From the NCBI RefSeq assembly GCF_036924515.1, contig NZ_JAZHRR010000001.1:3319001-3383000 (forward strand): a DNA stretch of 64,000 nucleotides, in the 5' to 3' direction. The DNA is from Bradyrhizobium sp. AZCC 1610 (lineage in GTDB: Bacteria > Pseudomonadota > Alphaproteobacteria > Rhizobiales > Xanthobacteraceae). The position numbers and the translations under genes were made by a program. This document shows, piece after piece, positions 37,255 to 45,575 of the stretch. Every line of letters starts with the position of its first letter. The first letter of the stretch is position 1. Below the pieces are notes generated by a model. It searched no databases. It saw nothing but the letters and a program-made list of their open reading frames with translations, and was not told the origin of the DNA.

Positions 37255-38243
37255 ATAATCCTGATGATGTAGTTGCAGATGATAGTTGGCTGCACGTTGT
37301 TGTGCGCGTTGCCGCTGCCTGCAGAGGCATTGTTGATCGAAATGCCTGTTGTATTTGTAGCTGTAGATCCATTTGCGCCACCTGCAACACCATCACGAGA
37401 ACCACTCGCCGGGTACTGAACACCGCCTGCAGAAGGATAATTGAACACCAAATGCGCGTGTCCCGAATCGTTCAGCGTGTTGGAATGACTGTGAGACGCG
37501 AGCTGTGCCGTCGTCAGGGTGTGGCTTTCCAACCCACCTACTGAACCAAGAACCGTCGAGTTGCCCCCAAAGTAGGTCGATGTGAGCCGCGTTGCGATGC
37601 TTTCCACCATTGCCGAGACGCGGCCCGTTTTGTTGGGCATGTTGAAGGTTGTAGACCCGTCCCCCACCCCGTATGTGGTGCCCCAGATCGCAAACAGGTT
37701 CGCATATGTAGTTCGGGAGAGAGCCTGTCCCGTCGCAAAGGCGAATGCGCTATTGGGCGAAGTTGTCCCCCAATAGTCTATGCCGGCAGCAAGCGGCACA
37801 TTGTAGGGGTTGACGTAGAAGTTCGAGAGATACCAGACCGCATCGGAATTGTTGTAAAGCGCCGTATAAGGCGTGCCCTGGATCAAGGTGCCCGCAAGCA
37901 ATTCAACGGAGGGCGCAGACCGCAGCGGCTTTGCGCCAAGCCCGTCCACATTAAGCGTCACCGTTGCGCCGTTGGTCGCATGCGGCGTAAAGGCGACGAC
38001 CTGTCCACCCATGTGTGCCAACGAGTCGAAAACAGTATAGGTCGCGACGGTGTAGCTAGTCGAAGTGCCCCCGGTGACTATGGCCCCGCTGATATCATCG
38101 CGCCATTTGGCCTGGACGGCCATCTGGGCTCGGGCGCTGTCGTTGACAGATGAGGGACTTTGGCCCTCGCTCCAATTGATCGCGCTATCCGCGGTCGCGT
38201 TGCTGGCAGCCGTTTGGCTCCAAATGTACATGCCGCTCGGCAT
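37251..38243 (-). CDS. Phage tail collar domain protein
   Basis: A 330-residue protein. The C-terminal half has the tail-collar pattern: IDYWGTTSPNSAFAFATGQA, LFAIWGTTYGVGDGSTTFNM, PNKTGRVSAMV, then His-rich SHSHSNTLNDSGHAH and a Gly/Ser/Asn end. The N-terminal half is a beta-rich adhesin-like region. It is probably a tail fibre or collar subunit. Start MPSGMYIWSQ sits at a TAATG junction with the upstream gene. Confidence 0.85.
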   Translation of the reverse strand: MPSGMYIWSQTAASNATADSAINWSEGQSPSSVNDSARAQMAVQAKWRDDISGAIVTGGTSTSYTVATYTVFDSLAHMGGQVVAFTPHATNGATVTLNVDGLGAKPLRSAPSVELLAGTLIQGTPYTALYNNSDAVWYLSNFYVNPYNVPLAAGIDYWGTTSPNSAFAFATGQALSRTTYANLFAIWGTTYGVGDGSTTFNMPNKTGRVSAMVESIATRLTSTYFGGNSTVLGSVGGLESHTLTTAQLASHSHSNTLNDSGHAHLVFNYPSAGGVQYPASGSRDGVAGGANGSTATNTTGISINNASAGSGNAHNNVQPTIICNYIIRII

Positions 38244-38665
38244 TACATGGCCTCCAGCGACTTCTGGATCACCGGATAGGTGCAAACCACCCGCTCAGCC
38301 TCGGTGGTGAACATCGGTGCCAGGCGCCAGTGCAGGGCAAGGTCGAAGGGCTCGCTATCGACGTGAACGACGGGGATCCAGTCATCCGCCGGCTTCTCGT
38401 CGCTGTAGCTCATGGCCTTGATCTCTCCGCCTTCCACCCAGGCGAAGCGCTGGCGGCCCTCTACAGAGTCGTACAGCGCGCCAGCCGATGGGCTGGGCTT
38501 GGGAGTCGGATCGAAGCCGGCCGCACGTAGCGCCTCGCTAAGCGCTTGGCGGGCCCATTCGCTGGGCTTACTGCCCTTGGCACGGGCAGCACGGTCAACC
38601 AGCGCCGTGATCTCAGGCTGGCAACGGATCGTGATGCTGTCGCTGAATCGAATTGGCTCAGTCAT
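38243..38665 (-). CDS. Hypothetical protein with RHH-like N-terminus
   Basis: A 140-residue protein. RFSDSITIRCQPEITALVDRAARAKG and SEWARQALSEAL look like a ribbon-helix-helix module; the C-terminal part is a separate beta-rich domain (FAWVEGGEIKAMSYSDEKPADDW). The fusion is unusual for a tail operon and could be a regulatory or fibre-chaperone protein. It overlaps its neighbours by a few bases. Confidence 0.6.
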   Translation of the reverse strand: MTEPIRFSDSITIRCQPEITALVDRAARAKGSKPSEWARQALSEALRAAGFDPTPKPSPSAGALYDSVEGRQRFAWVEGGEIKAMSYSDEKPADDWIPVVHVDSEPFDLALHWRLAPMFTTEAERVVCTYPVIQKSLEAM

Positions 38666-38804
38666 TGGTCTTGGCCTTGGTAATCCGGTAGCCGCGCTGC
38701 TGCATCAATTCGAGTGCAGCACGCACCTGCATGTCGGAAAGCTGGCAAAGCGGGGTGTGCGTCTGGAGCATTCGGGCAAGCTCGCCCAGGTCGTCTGCGC
38801 TCAT
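38658..38804 (-). CDS. Short tail-operon protein (48 residues)
   Basis: The product starts MSADDLGELARMLQTHTPLC and ends in a basic helix (QQRGYRITKAKTND). It fills the gap between two overlapping genes: the ATG abuts the upstream stop and the 3' end overlaps the next gene by 8 bp. Confidence 0.6.
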   Translation of the reverse strand: MSADDLGELARMLQTHTPLCQLSDMQVRAALELMQQRGYRITKAKTND

Positions 38805-39160
38805 CACGTCCTCACCATTGCGGAGAATTGCACCCGCGCCGTGGTCGAGGACTCGCCAGCCGAGACAAAGCCAAGCGTGTCGCCCTTGTTGATCTGGGGC
38901 GGGGCCATCTGTCCAAAGTCGATGCTGTCCACCGTGCCGGCCGCGGAGCCTGATACGGCCACGGTCACAGTGCTGTTAGGAACCGCCACGCCGTTGATTG
39001 TCAGGCTCCAGGTGCAATCCGAGCCGGTGATAGCGCCCTGCAGGCAGGAGAACGCGGCGTAAAGCGATCCAGTGACGGGGGACGCCACGCGGACGGTGCT
39101 AGGGGCGCTGATGTCAGCCAGGGTCGCCGGGATGTTGACCAGATTCCAAAGGGCGCTCAT
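38804..39160 (-). CDS. Beta-rich structural protein of the element
   Basis: A 118-residue protein, Ser/Thr/Val-rich with alternating strands (VRVASPVTGSLYAAFSCLQG, WSLTINGVAVPNSTVTVAVS). It resembles small phage tail or decoration proteins. It overlaps the upstream gene by ATGA. Confidence 0.6.
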   Translation of the reverse strand: MSALWNLVNIPATLADISAPSTVRVASPVTGSLYAAFSCLQGAITGSDCTWSLTINGVAVPNSTVTVAVSGSAAGTVDSIDFGQMAPPQINKGDTLGFVSAGESSTTARVQFSAMVRT

Positions 39161-39375
39161 TGGTCGCCCCAGATCGGCTTGCCTTCAGTGGTGTAGGCCT
39201 TGGGCTTGTCGCGTGCTGGCATCTTCTCCAGACCGCGCGCTGCATCGGTGAACGCGATGTAGCCGTTATCGGCCAGCCACCGGAAAACAACGCGCTGCTC
39301 AGCATGTGAGAGCCGCTGGAGCGGCGTTGCCGTCGAGGCGCGGTTGATAAGCTCGGTAAGCTGGTCGTCTGTCAT
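39157..39375 (-). CDS. First gene of the tail operon, hypothetical
   Basis: A 72-residue helical protein (MTDDQLTELINRASTATPLQ; HAEQRVVFRWLADNGYIAF). It follows about 115 bp of leader downstream of a TATAAT box at 39498-39503. No family is recognised. Confidence 0.6.
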   Translation of the reverse strand: MTDDQLTELINRASTATPLQRLSHAEQRVVFRWLADNGYIAFTDAARGLEKMPARDKPKAYTTEGKPIWGDQ

Positions 39376-39497
39376 GGTGCGATCCCGGTTTCGGTGTGGT
39401 GGTGCGCCGGGGGGCACGAGGTGCCGGGGTCGCGAACGTCTGCTAAGAAGTGTGTTTCAGCAGAACACGTAATACATTATCACGGGATTGCACGACA

Positions 39498-39503
39498 ATT
39501 ATA
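39498..39503 (-). promoter_or_regulatory. Candidate late-operon -10 box
   Basis: A perfect TATAAT on the minus strand upstream of 39375. No strong -35 is seen (best TTACCT-like), which would fit an activator-dependent phage promoter. Inferred from position. Confidence 0.35.
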
Positions 39504-39786
39504 GTGTTTTGTCAGATAGTTAGGTAATGCGATGGAATTGCTTCACACACCATGCACACTCTCGGAAAGAGATGCGACAAAATGCGCACGCAGAAACCCC
39601 TCGATCAGGCCGGCTGCAAGCCGGGCAGAGTAAATGGTGCGGGCAAGGACCACTGTTGACGACGCGCCACCGTTAAACGGTTCAGCACCTCGCGCTCGCG
39701 CGCGTAATGGTCCGCGTCTCTCTCGGTGGGCACGTGGGCACTCTCATCACCCGGCACTTGTTCGCAGCATTCCTCAAAAAGCCCCA

Positions 39787-39912
39787 GGCCGACCAAAAGG
39801 GAGGCCGACCAAGGGGCGACCAGCCTAGGGGGTATGGGGGAGAGAGCGCCCCCCCATGGTCGCCCCTGGTCGCCCTATGGTCGGACGATGGTCGGACGGT
39901 TGGTCGCCCTCA
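39787..39912. other. Iteron-and-hairpin region, candidate replication origin
   Basis: About eight CGACC/GGTCG units occur in 125 bp. Arms AGGGGCGACCA (39812-39822) and TGGTCGCCCCT (39857-39867) form a perfect 11-bp inverted repeat around a G/C-tract loop, and further direct units flank it. It lies beside the TerS-RepA-primase genes, as iterons of RepA-type replicons do. The rest of 39376-39958 has no supported gene. Confidence 0.5.
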
Positions 39913-39958
39913 CTTGCCGAACCTTTGCCGAACCTCAGGTGTGGCAGTGTGGCACGCA

Positions 39959-40774
39959 TCAGGCGGCATCGGCTGTGGCCGCATACTTGGCCTGCAATAG
40001 CTTCTCGAACTCCGCCATGACTTCGCTGATGACTTCTTCAGGCGGGCGCTGGTCAGCCTTGGGCACATTCCGCTTGATTGCCTGGGCGACGGCATAGAGG
40101 ATTTCGCCCTCGGTGCGGCTTGGCAGTGGTCCGGGGTCATAGCTCAACAGTTTGGGAGGTAGCGGCTTGCCGTCCTTGATCCCTAGGCGCTCTTCGAGCT
40201 CCAGGATTCGCTTCCGCAGCGCGCTGGTGTCGTTGGCGTTGATAACGGTGCCATTGTCGTCGTGGATCGGCTGGATGATCTCCCGCTCCCAACGAACCTC
40301 GAGAGTGCGTGTTCGGCCGTCAATGGCCCTCATCAGCTCGGCAACGCCGGTTTTTTCCTCGACCGTCTCAGGCAGCTTGTCGCCGTACCGCCGGGGGTGC
40401 AGCTTCGCCATTAGAAACTTGAGTGTATCAACCTTGAGCCGGGATCGGTTCACCCATTCGTTGTCACAGCGGGCGGGCTTCTTGCCGTCCGCCGGAATGG
40501 TGTCCCGCGAACTGTCCCAGGCGATTGTCAGGATTTCTTCCGCATACCAGTCCATCAGCGCTTCGCGGGCTGCGGTGTATTGAGCCTGCCGGCCGGTGTC
40601 CTTTTCGATCCAGCGCAGGAAGGTTTGCCGGCTTGGCATCTGGGGATCCTCGCAGATCTTGCGAAGCCCCTCGCCTCCCGCCATGCGGTCGCAAGCCTGC
40701 TGGAAAATCTCGTCACTGAATTCGCCCGGCCGCTTCGGCTTGGCTTCCGGCGGTATGATCTCGGGGCCAGTCAT
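39959..40774 (-). CDS. Terminase small subunit-like DNA-binding protein
   Basis: A 271-residue protein. The N-terminal part FSDEIFQQACDRMAGGEGLR and MPSRQTFLRWIEKD form an HTH like that of small terminases, followed by REALMDWYAEEILTIAWD and LKVDTLKFLMAKLHPRRYGD, also typical. The C-terminus is extended and helical. TerS recognises packaging sites. No large subunit follows, which in satellites is supplied by a helper phage. It overlaps the RepA-like gene by 4 bp. Confidence 0.75.
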   Translation of the reverse strand: MTGPEIIPPEAKPKRPGEFSDEIFQQACDRMAGGEGLRKICEDPQMPSRQTFLRWIEKDTGRQAQYTAAREALMDWYAEEILTIAWDSSRDTIPADGKKPARCDNEWVNRSRLKVDTLKFLMAKLHPRRYGDKLPETVEEKTGVAELMRAIDGRTRTLEVRWEREIIQPIHDDNGTVINANDTSALRKRILELEERLGIKDGKPLPPKLLSYDPGPLPSRTEGEILYAVAQAIKRNVPKADQRPPEEVISEVMAEFEKLLQAKYAATADAA

Positions 40775-41877
40775 TGTTCTGCTCCTGAATTAGCCAACAA
40801 AACCAGGGTGGCCTTGGAGGCCTTCTTGGTCGGGTTCGGCACCAGCTTGATTTTCTCTGCAGCCAGCAATCGTTCCATCGCGTCACCGAGAGTCTTGGCT
40901 GTGTACCCCTTGGCTTGCGGCAGCTTGGCAAGCTGTGCCGGGGCGTAATTGGTGCCCTTCTGGGCTCCGAAAAAGCGCAACTGCTTCGCCGTCAGGTTGA
41001 GAAGATCGAGGAAGGCATTATCCGCCACCTTGTGGATCATGGCGAGTTCAACGTCCGTCTTGCCGCCCTCGGGGACAAACACGCCGTCCTGGTATCGGAC
41101 GACAACGCGCTCACCGAGCGGCCCATACTGGTTTTTCTTGAACTCGATCGTGCGCAGGTCATCGTCCGAGGTCAGGTAAATGCGAGACCGCACGGAGTTG
41201 TGCCACGCGGTCGAGCCAGAGATACCCGTCCCGGAGTTTATGCCGGTAAGGCTGGGATGACTGAGCAGCACTACGGAGCCATTTGCCGCGATGGCAAGTT
41301 TCCTTAGCAGGCTGACAAACTGGCGAACTTGCCCGCGGTCGATCTCGCTGCCGCCGAATACGTCTGCGGACGTGTCGATCCCGATATGAATCGGCTGAAT
41401 ATCCTTGGCCGCCTCGAGCAATCGATTGTAGAGCCTTGTGGGTTCGATCTGACCGCTTCTGTTGGGAACGCCGAGCAAGCCATCGCCCTCCACGCAAGAG
41501 AACATATTCAGGCCGCCTGCGATGAGGTCCGCAAACCCTACATCGTAATGCTGGCAGATGTTGGCTACGCGGCGGTGCAATTCGTCGCGCGTGTCTTCAC
41601 AGCCCTGGTAGATGACTGGGCGGGGCTCGGGCAACGTGCCGAACCAATCGCGTCCCAAGACATGGGCGCAAGCAAGCTGCAGCTCAACGATGGACTTGCC
41701 GCTGCCGCCCTCGCCGCTGAATAGCGTGACCTGGTGAGCCGGCACGCGATCCCGCACGGCCCATTGGCGCGCTGGGACCGGCGTCGCGTCCCAGAAGCTC
41801 ATGTTGATGAAATTCAGCGGCTCCAGCGGCTCTTCCGGTGCTGCATCTTGCTCGAATGATTGCCAGTGCACACTCAT
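40771..41877 (-). CDS. RepA-like replicative ATPase (AAA_25)
   Basis: A 368-residue RecA-fold ATPase. Walker A is FSGEGGSGKSIVELQLACAH (residues 53-72), Walker B-type HIGIDTSADVFGG near 165, and a sensor-like VVLLSHPSL near 202. Closest in pattern to the hexameric RepA helicases of RSF1010-type plasmids and phage islands. The C-terminal part has a winged-helix-like region (QLRFFGAQKGTNYAPAQLAK). It overlaps the primase gene by 4 bp, so the two are coupled and form a replication module. Confidence 0.87.
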   Translation of the reverse strand: MSVHWQSFEQDAAPEEPLEPLNFINMSFWDATPVPARQWAVRDRVPAHQVTLFSGEGGSGKSIVELQLACAHVLGRDWFGTLPEPRPVIYQGCEDTRDELHRRVANICQHYDVGFADLIAGGLNMFSCVEGDGLLGVPNRSGQIEPTRLYNRLLEAAKDIQPIHIGIDTSADVFGGSEIDRGQVRQFVSLLRKLAIAANGSVVLLSHPSLTGINSGTGISGSTAWHNSVRSRIYLTSDDDLRTIEFKKNQYGPLGERVVVRYQDGVFVPEGGKTDVELAMIHKVADNAFLDLLNLTAKQLRFFGAQKGTNYAPAQLAKLPQAKGYTAKTLGDAMERLLAAEKIKLVPNPTKKASKATLVLLANSGAEQ

Positions 41878-42761
41878 GCCCGCGCCCTCGCGCTCTGCAG
41901 GGTTCGGACAATCTCATGTTCGGCCAAGCCAGCATGGCGGGCCGCGTCGCAAAGGGCAGCAAAAGCGCGATCCCCCTCGGACGGAGGCACCTCTCTATCG
42001 ACCACCATGTCGACGACACGCATAGCGCCCCAAAACAGCACCTTGTTTCGGTCGCCCTCGCCGGTCGCGGCAACTCGATTAAGGATGCCCTGTATGCGAG
42101 CGATCGGATTGCCTCCGACGTGTCGGCCGCCGAACGGTTCCGACTGCCGATAGGTGCTCTGTGGTTGCTGCTTCTTCTTTGGACGCAACATCTCATAGAG
42201 CCACCCGGGCGCCTCAGCGAAGCTGAAGAAGTCGAGAGGCTCGGCAATTTCGTACGACTTGCCGTCATGTCGGCGGGAAGGTGGCGCGATGATGTAACCA
42301 CCTTCCCCACGGACATTGATGCCGGTGCCGGTAATGTTGCCCTCGCTGTTTGTGAGAGGCCGGTCCGAGCACCACTTGAACAGAAGGTGCTCGCCGCCGC
42401 CCGGGGTCAGGTGCGTATGAGTGTGTGGGCAGCCGTGTTTGAGCTTCAGCCCAGCCCAGCTGGCCTTGCCGTCAGGATCGCCGGGCCTCTTAGGCGCATC
42501 GGGGTCGATTGCCCAAATACCGGAAGCCCCGCCGCAGCGGACACCGATCATCGCGCCAGACCAACGCTGCCACCATTCCTGTATTTGGTCCGGTTCGGTC
42601 GTTGCTTTCTTCACACCCCCGGTGCCGGGGATCTTGTTGCCGGCTGCATCCAAGTCACAGGCGACGAGCGGCGCCTTCGTGAGCGGGCTGCAGGGGAACA
42701 CGTGCCAGCCGCGGCGGGCATAATCGAGCGCATATTCGCAAAGTGATTTGTTATCGATCAT
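41874..42761 (-). CDS. Bifunctional primase-polymerase (prim-pol) domain protein
   Basis: A 295-residue protein. The prim-pol fold opens ALDYARRGWHVFPC...KAPLV, carries the catalytic acidic pair in GIWAIDPDAPKRPGD, and the conserved HTHTHLTPGGGEHLLF and GINVRGEGGYIIAPPS segments. It synthesises primers for the element and works with the RepA-like ATPase encoded directly downstream. Key residues are intact. Confidence 0.88.
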   Translation of the reverse strand: MIDNKSLCEYALDYARRGWHVFPCSPLTKAPLVACDLDAAGNKIPGTGGVKKATTEPDQIQEWWQRWSGAMIGVRCGGASGIWAIDPDAPKRPGDPDGKASWAGLKLKHGCPHTHTHLTPGGGEHLLFKWCSDRPLTNSEGNITGTGINVRGEGGYIIAPPSRRHDGKSYEIAEPLDFFSFAEAPGWLYEMLRPKKKQQPQSTYRQSEPFGGRHVGGNPIARIQGILNRVAATGEGDRNKVLFWGAMRVVDMVVDREVPPSEGDRAFAALCDAARHAGLAEHEIVRTLQSARARA

Positions 42762-42768
42762 CGCGCCC

Positions 42769-43044
42769 TCAATGCTTTGTCGGCGCGAGGATCGTCTCGC
42801 ACGTCATGCATCGGTCTGTGTCGACAACGAGCACGTTGCCGCCAATGGTAGCGGCGACCTCCTGAAGAAAAACGCGGCGCACGGCCTGGTAGGCCTCCAG
42901 AAACTTGTGCCGTTGACGCGCCTTGCGAATCTGCGGCACGGCCGGCGACCACCGAGCTTCGAAAGATTGGCCAGCATCACAGCAGAACGTGACGCAGTAG
43001 CCGTGCGGCAGCGAATAGGAGCGTTCGAGGGACGTGGCAGTCAT
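42769..43044 (-). CDS. Hypothetical protein with CxxC pair
   Basis: A 91-residue protein with YCVTFCCDAG near residue 16, a basic helical middle (RKARQRHKFLEAYQAVRR) and DTDRCMTCETI near the end; the cysteines could bind zinc. It lies 7 bp upstream of the primase gene and overlaps the next upstream gene by 4 bp. Confidence 0.62.
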   Translation of the reverse strand: MTATSLERSYSLPHGYCVTFCCDAGQSFEARWSPAVPQIRKARQRHKFLEAYQAVRRVFLQEVAATIGGNVLVVDTDRCMTCETILAPTKH

Positions 43045-43241
43045 CTCAGCACCTCAATGAAAACGAGAGGTGCGAGGGCTTCAGCCATCGCTGCGTTGAC
43101 GGCGTAGAGCCGAACGAGTCGAGAGGCTTGCAGTTTGCGGAGGGGCGAGTTAGATTCCGAACAGATCGAAGCGCCAGCCAGATCAGATTTCGGAGCCCCG
43201 CACGCCGCCAGCGTTGCGGGGGTTTCCTTTTTCAGAGCCAT
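43041..43241 (-). CDS. Hypothetical small protein
   Basis: A 66-residue protein starting MALKKETPATLAACGAPKSD; the C-terminal half is a hydrophobic helix (LYAVNAAMAEALAPLVFIEV). Its ATGA overlap with the downstream gene supports it. Confidence 0.55.
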   Translation of the reverse strand: MALKKETPATLAACGAPKSDLAGASICSESNSPLRKLQASRLVRLYAVNAAMAEALAPLVFIEVLR

Positions 43242-43245
43242 CTGA

Positions 43246-43467
43246 TCAAGCTACCTCCCGCGTGTCGGAAGTAGACTTGCGCTTGCCCGCTTGCAGCCAG
43301 ACGTCGAGGTCGTCCAGGTCGTAGCGAATCACGCCGTTGCGCTTGATGAACAGTGGACCGCCGCCAATGCAGCGCAGCTTGTTGAGATAGCCCTCGCCGA
43401 AGCCGGTATACGTCGCGGCTCCTTTAACATCGACCGGCGGACGATGTTCTTTCTTAGTCGTATCCAT
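43246..43467 (-). CDS. AlpA-like helix-turn-helix (excisionase/activator)
   Basis: A 73-residue protein. VDVKGAATYTGFGEGYLNKL and GGPLFIKRNGVIRYDLDDLD followed by WL match the MerR-like HTH_17 fold of AlpA/excisionases. In satellites and integrative elements such proteins switch on excision genes. The chosen start is MDTTKKEH. It is the regulator nearest the integrase in the early operon. Confidence 0.85.
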   Translation of the reverse strand: MDTTKKEHRPPVDVKGAATYTGFGEGYLNKLRCIGGGPLFIKRNGVIRYDLDDLDVWLQAGKRKSTSDTREVA

Positions 43468-43561
43468 TCTAGACCTCGGTAGTTGGTTGTTACCGAGGCT
43501 CAACTTGGTCTTTGTGGCTGGCAATCCGAACGTGCTATTTTTGTCCTATTCGCGTGCCAAC

Positions 43562-44134
43562 TCAGTTCGTCGCAAGCTTCTTGCGGACCTTCCCAATCCG
43601 ACGGCGCAAGCCGTTAACGCCATCACTCGGCACAACGCCTTTCACGTAGAACGGCGAGTTCTTGTCGTTGGCCAGCTTATAAGCGGTCTTCATATCCGAA
43701 AGCATGGGCAGACTTTGAACGGCCTTCAGCAACTGCGCCTCACGATCCGCGGTCCACTTGGTTTTTCCGCCCCGCCTGCCTGAATGCTGCCAAAAGAAAA
43801 TGTAGGCGAAGTACTCCACCATGACGCGCCACGAAAACGGATCATTCGGATCCAGTTTGAAATGCCTGAATGCTCGAACCATTGCCTCCCGGAACGGGTC
43901 TTTGAAGTCCGCCGGAACGGCCTCTTCACGTAAGCCCCCCTTACCGTCAGGGAAGAGTACTGATTTCATCGGCTCCAGGCTTAGCGCCCGCATCGCCATT
44001 CTCTCTCGGTGCATCTTTAGAAGTTCTGGGGAGCCCTGAAAGATTTCCTCTGCCGCGCCCGACAACGGCTTGAGCTTCGGGCCATAATGCATCAACGACC
44101 GGGCTCGTTTGTTAGGGCTAGACTTGCGGGCCAT
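43562..44134 (-). CDS. Hypothetical element protein next to the integrase
   Basis: A 190-residue basic protein beginning MARKSSPNKRARSLMHYGPK. Its middle is aromatic-rich (FSWRVMVEYFAYIFFWQHSG) and the end is basic (LRRRIGKVRKKL). The start sits in TAATGG directly at the integrase stop, so it is coupled to it. No family is recognised; DNA binding is possible. Confidence 0.65.
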   Translation of the reverse strand: MARKSSPNKRARSLMHYGPKLKPLSGAAEEIFQGSPELLKMHRERMAMRALSLEPMKSVLFPDGKGGLREEAVPADFKDPFREAMVRAFRHFKLDPNDPFSWRVMVEYFAYIFFWQHSGRRGGKTKWTADREAQLLKAVQSLPMLSDMKTAYKLANDKNSPFYVKGVVPSDGVNGLRRRIGKVRKKLATN

Positions 44135-45384
44135 TAGACCGCCCTTTCGTGGATGGCGATAACGTTGTCGGCCGGCGGGTCTAATATCATGGCGACAATA
44201 CCGGCCAGCGCCTCGAATGCCTTGCGCTTCTCTTCCAGATATTCGTACCGGTCGTAGGTTTCCCGCACGCCTCCAATGACGTGGCCCATGCACCGCTCAG
44301 CGTGATCTGCGTCCACCTTGGCGCGGCTCATGAGGCTGCGGCCGGTGCGGCGCAGGTCATGCAACTGCCACTGCTTCATCGGCGGGCGCCCTTCCGCTTT
44401 CCGGATCTTGGCAATAATCCGGTTCAGCTCTTTCTTGGCCTTGCTAAAGCCGCTGAATGCTTTTTCCCCGTCGGTGGTGGAGAACACAAACCAGGAATTG
44501 CGTTTGCCGGCGGGCTTCCAGTCAATGAGGGTGCGCATTGCCGGGGTGATTGGGATAACGTGATCTCGCTTGTTCTTGTACCGGGCGGCCGGAATGGTCC
44601 AAAGGTCGCCTTCAATCTCGTCCGTATGCATTTCCGACGACTCGTTGCGGCGGGTCATCGCAAGCAAGAGGGATTTGACGTAGCGCGGATAACAGGCCGG
44701 CGCCTCGAACTGATCCAGCGCCTTCCAAACGTCCCTGATCTCGTCATCGGCCAGAATGCGCTTGCGGCTGCGCTCGCCCGGCTTCGTCTTTGCCATCCCG
44801 CGGACGATCGGAGACTTGAACTCGTCATCCTGCACCATCTGCCAATTGAAGGCTTTGCGGACGTGCGACAGCACACGATCGGCCATAACCCGCCCGTGTT
44901 CCGTGGCAATCTCGTTGAGCATGGTCGTGATGTCGCTGCGCTTGAGGTCGTAAATCGACTTATCCCCAATCCGGGGCCTGACATAGACGGTAAAGGCCCG
45001 CTTCACCTGATCGCCACTGCGGAGCCCGTCAACGTGATCCTTCTCGAAGGCATCCAGCACGGCGTTGACGGTGTTCTCTTCCGCCAGCCTTTCGCGCTTG
45101 GCTTCCGCCCGGCTCTCTTGGATTTCTCCTACCGGGTCCTGCTTGTTGGCAACCTCGCCGGCCGCCTTCTTCGCGAAGTCGCGCGCCTGGTCGGCTGTAA
45201 TAGAGCCATGCAGGCCCAGACCCAACCAGCGCTGCTTTCCGGTGGTCTTGTCACGGTATCGATACCCGTACGTCACAGCGCCGCTGTCGAGGCAGCGGGC
45301 GACAAAACCCTTAACTTCCTTGTCCGCCAGGATTTGCCCGGCGGTCATGGCGTCAACTTTGGTCTTGGTGATCTTCGCTTGCAT
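44134..45384 (-). CDS. int: Tyrosine recombinase (integrase)
   Basis: A 416-residue P4-type integrase. It has an N-terminal arm-binding DUF4102-like region (TAGQILADKEVKGFVARCLD), a core-binding helix bundle, and a catalytic domain with Arg in TRRNES, HDLRRTG (H-x-x-R), GHVIGG and the tyrosine in TYDRYEYL. It targets the tRNA-Lys 3' half. It is transcribed away from attR, with TGCACAC sites in its promoter region. It appears intact. Confidence 0.95.
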   Translation of the reverse strand: MQAKITKTKVDAMTAGQILADKEVKGFVARCLDSGAVTYGYRYRDKTTGKQRWLGLGLHGSITADQARDFAKKAAGEVANKQDPVGEIQESRAEAKRERLAEENTVNAVLDAFEKDHVDGLRSGDQVKRAFTVYVRPRIGDKSIYDLKRSDITTMLNEIATEHGRVMADRVLSHVRKAFNWQMVQDDEFKSPIVRGMAKTKPGERSRKRILADDEIRDVWKALDQFEAPACYPRYVKSLLLAMTRRNESSEMHTDEIEGDLWTIPAARYKNKRDHVIPITPAMRTLIDWKPAGKRNSWFVFSTTDGEKAFSGFSKAKKELNRIIAKIRKAEGRPPMKQWQLHDLRRTGRSLMSRAKVDADHAERCMGHVIGGVRETYDRYEYLEEKRKAFEALAGIVAMILDPPADNVIAIHERAV

Positions 45385-45397
45385 CGCCCTGCTCCCG

Positions 45398-45567
45398 TGC
45401 ACACCAAATCATTATGGGGTCTCTATGCACACTCTATGCACACAGCCACGGGTAAACGCAAGGCATTTCTCGGAAGATGTAGGAATTGCTGGAAAAGCCT
45501 GCTATCACTGCATTTCTTGGGACTTTCGGAGGAAACGCAATGTCTGCAGCACGTTGGCTTGTGTGCA
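45398..45567. promoter_or_regulatory. Candidate integrase arm-type sites, right end
   Basis: TGCACAC occurs at 45398-45404, 45426-45432 and 45437-45443, and inverted at 45561-45567, between the integrase start and attR. The 11-bp spacing matches the pair near attL. The sites may also make integrase autoregulated. Confidence 0.45.
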
Positions 45568-45575
45568 TGCCCCTA

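Noticed and set aside
39605..39828. Short open frames over the iteron region
   Set aside because: They are by-products of the repeated GGTCG/CGACC units; no ribosome site or pattern.
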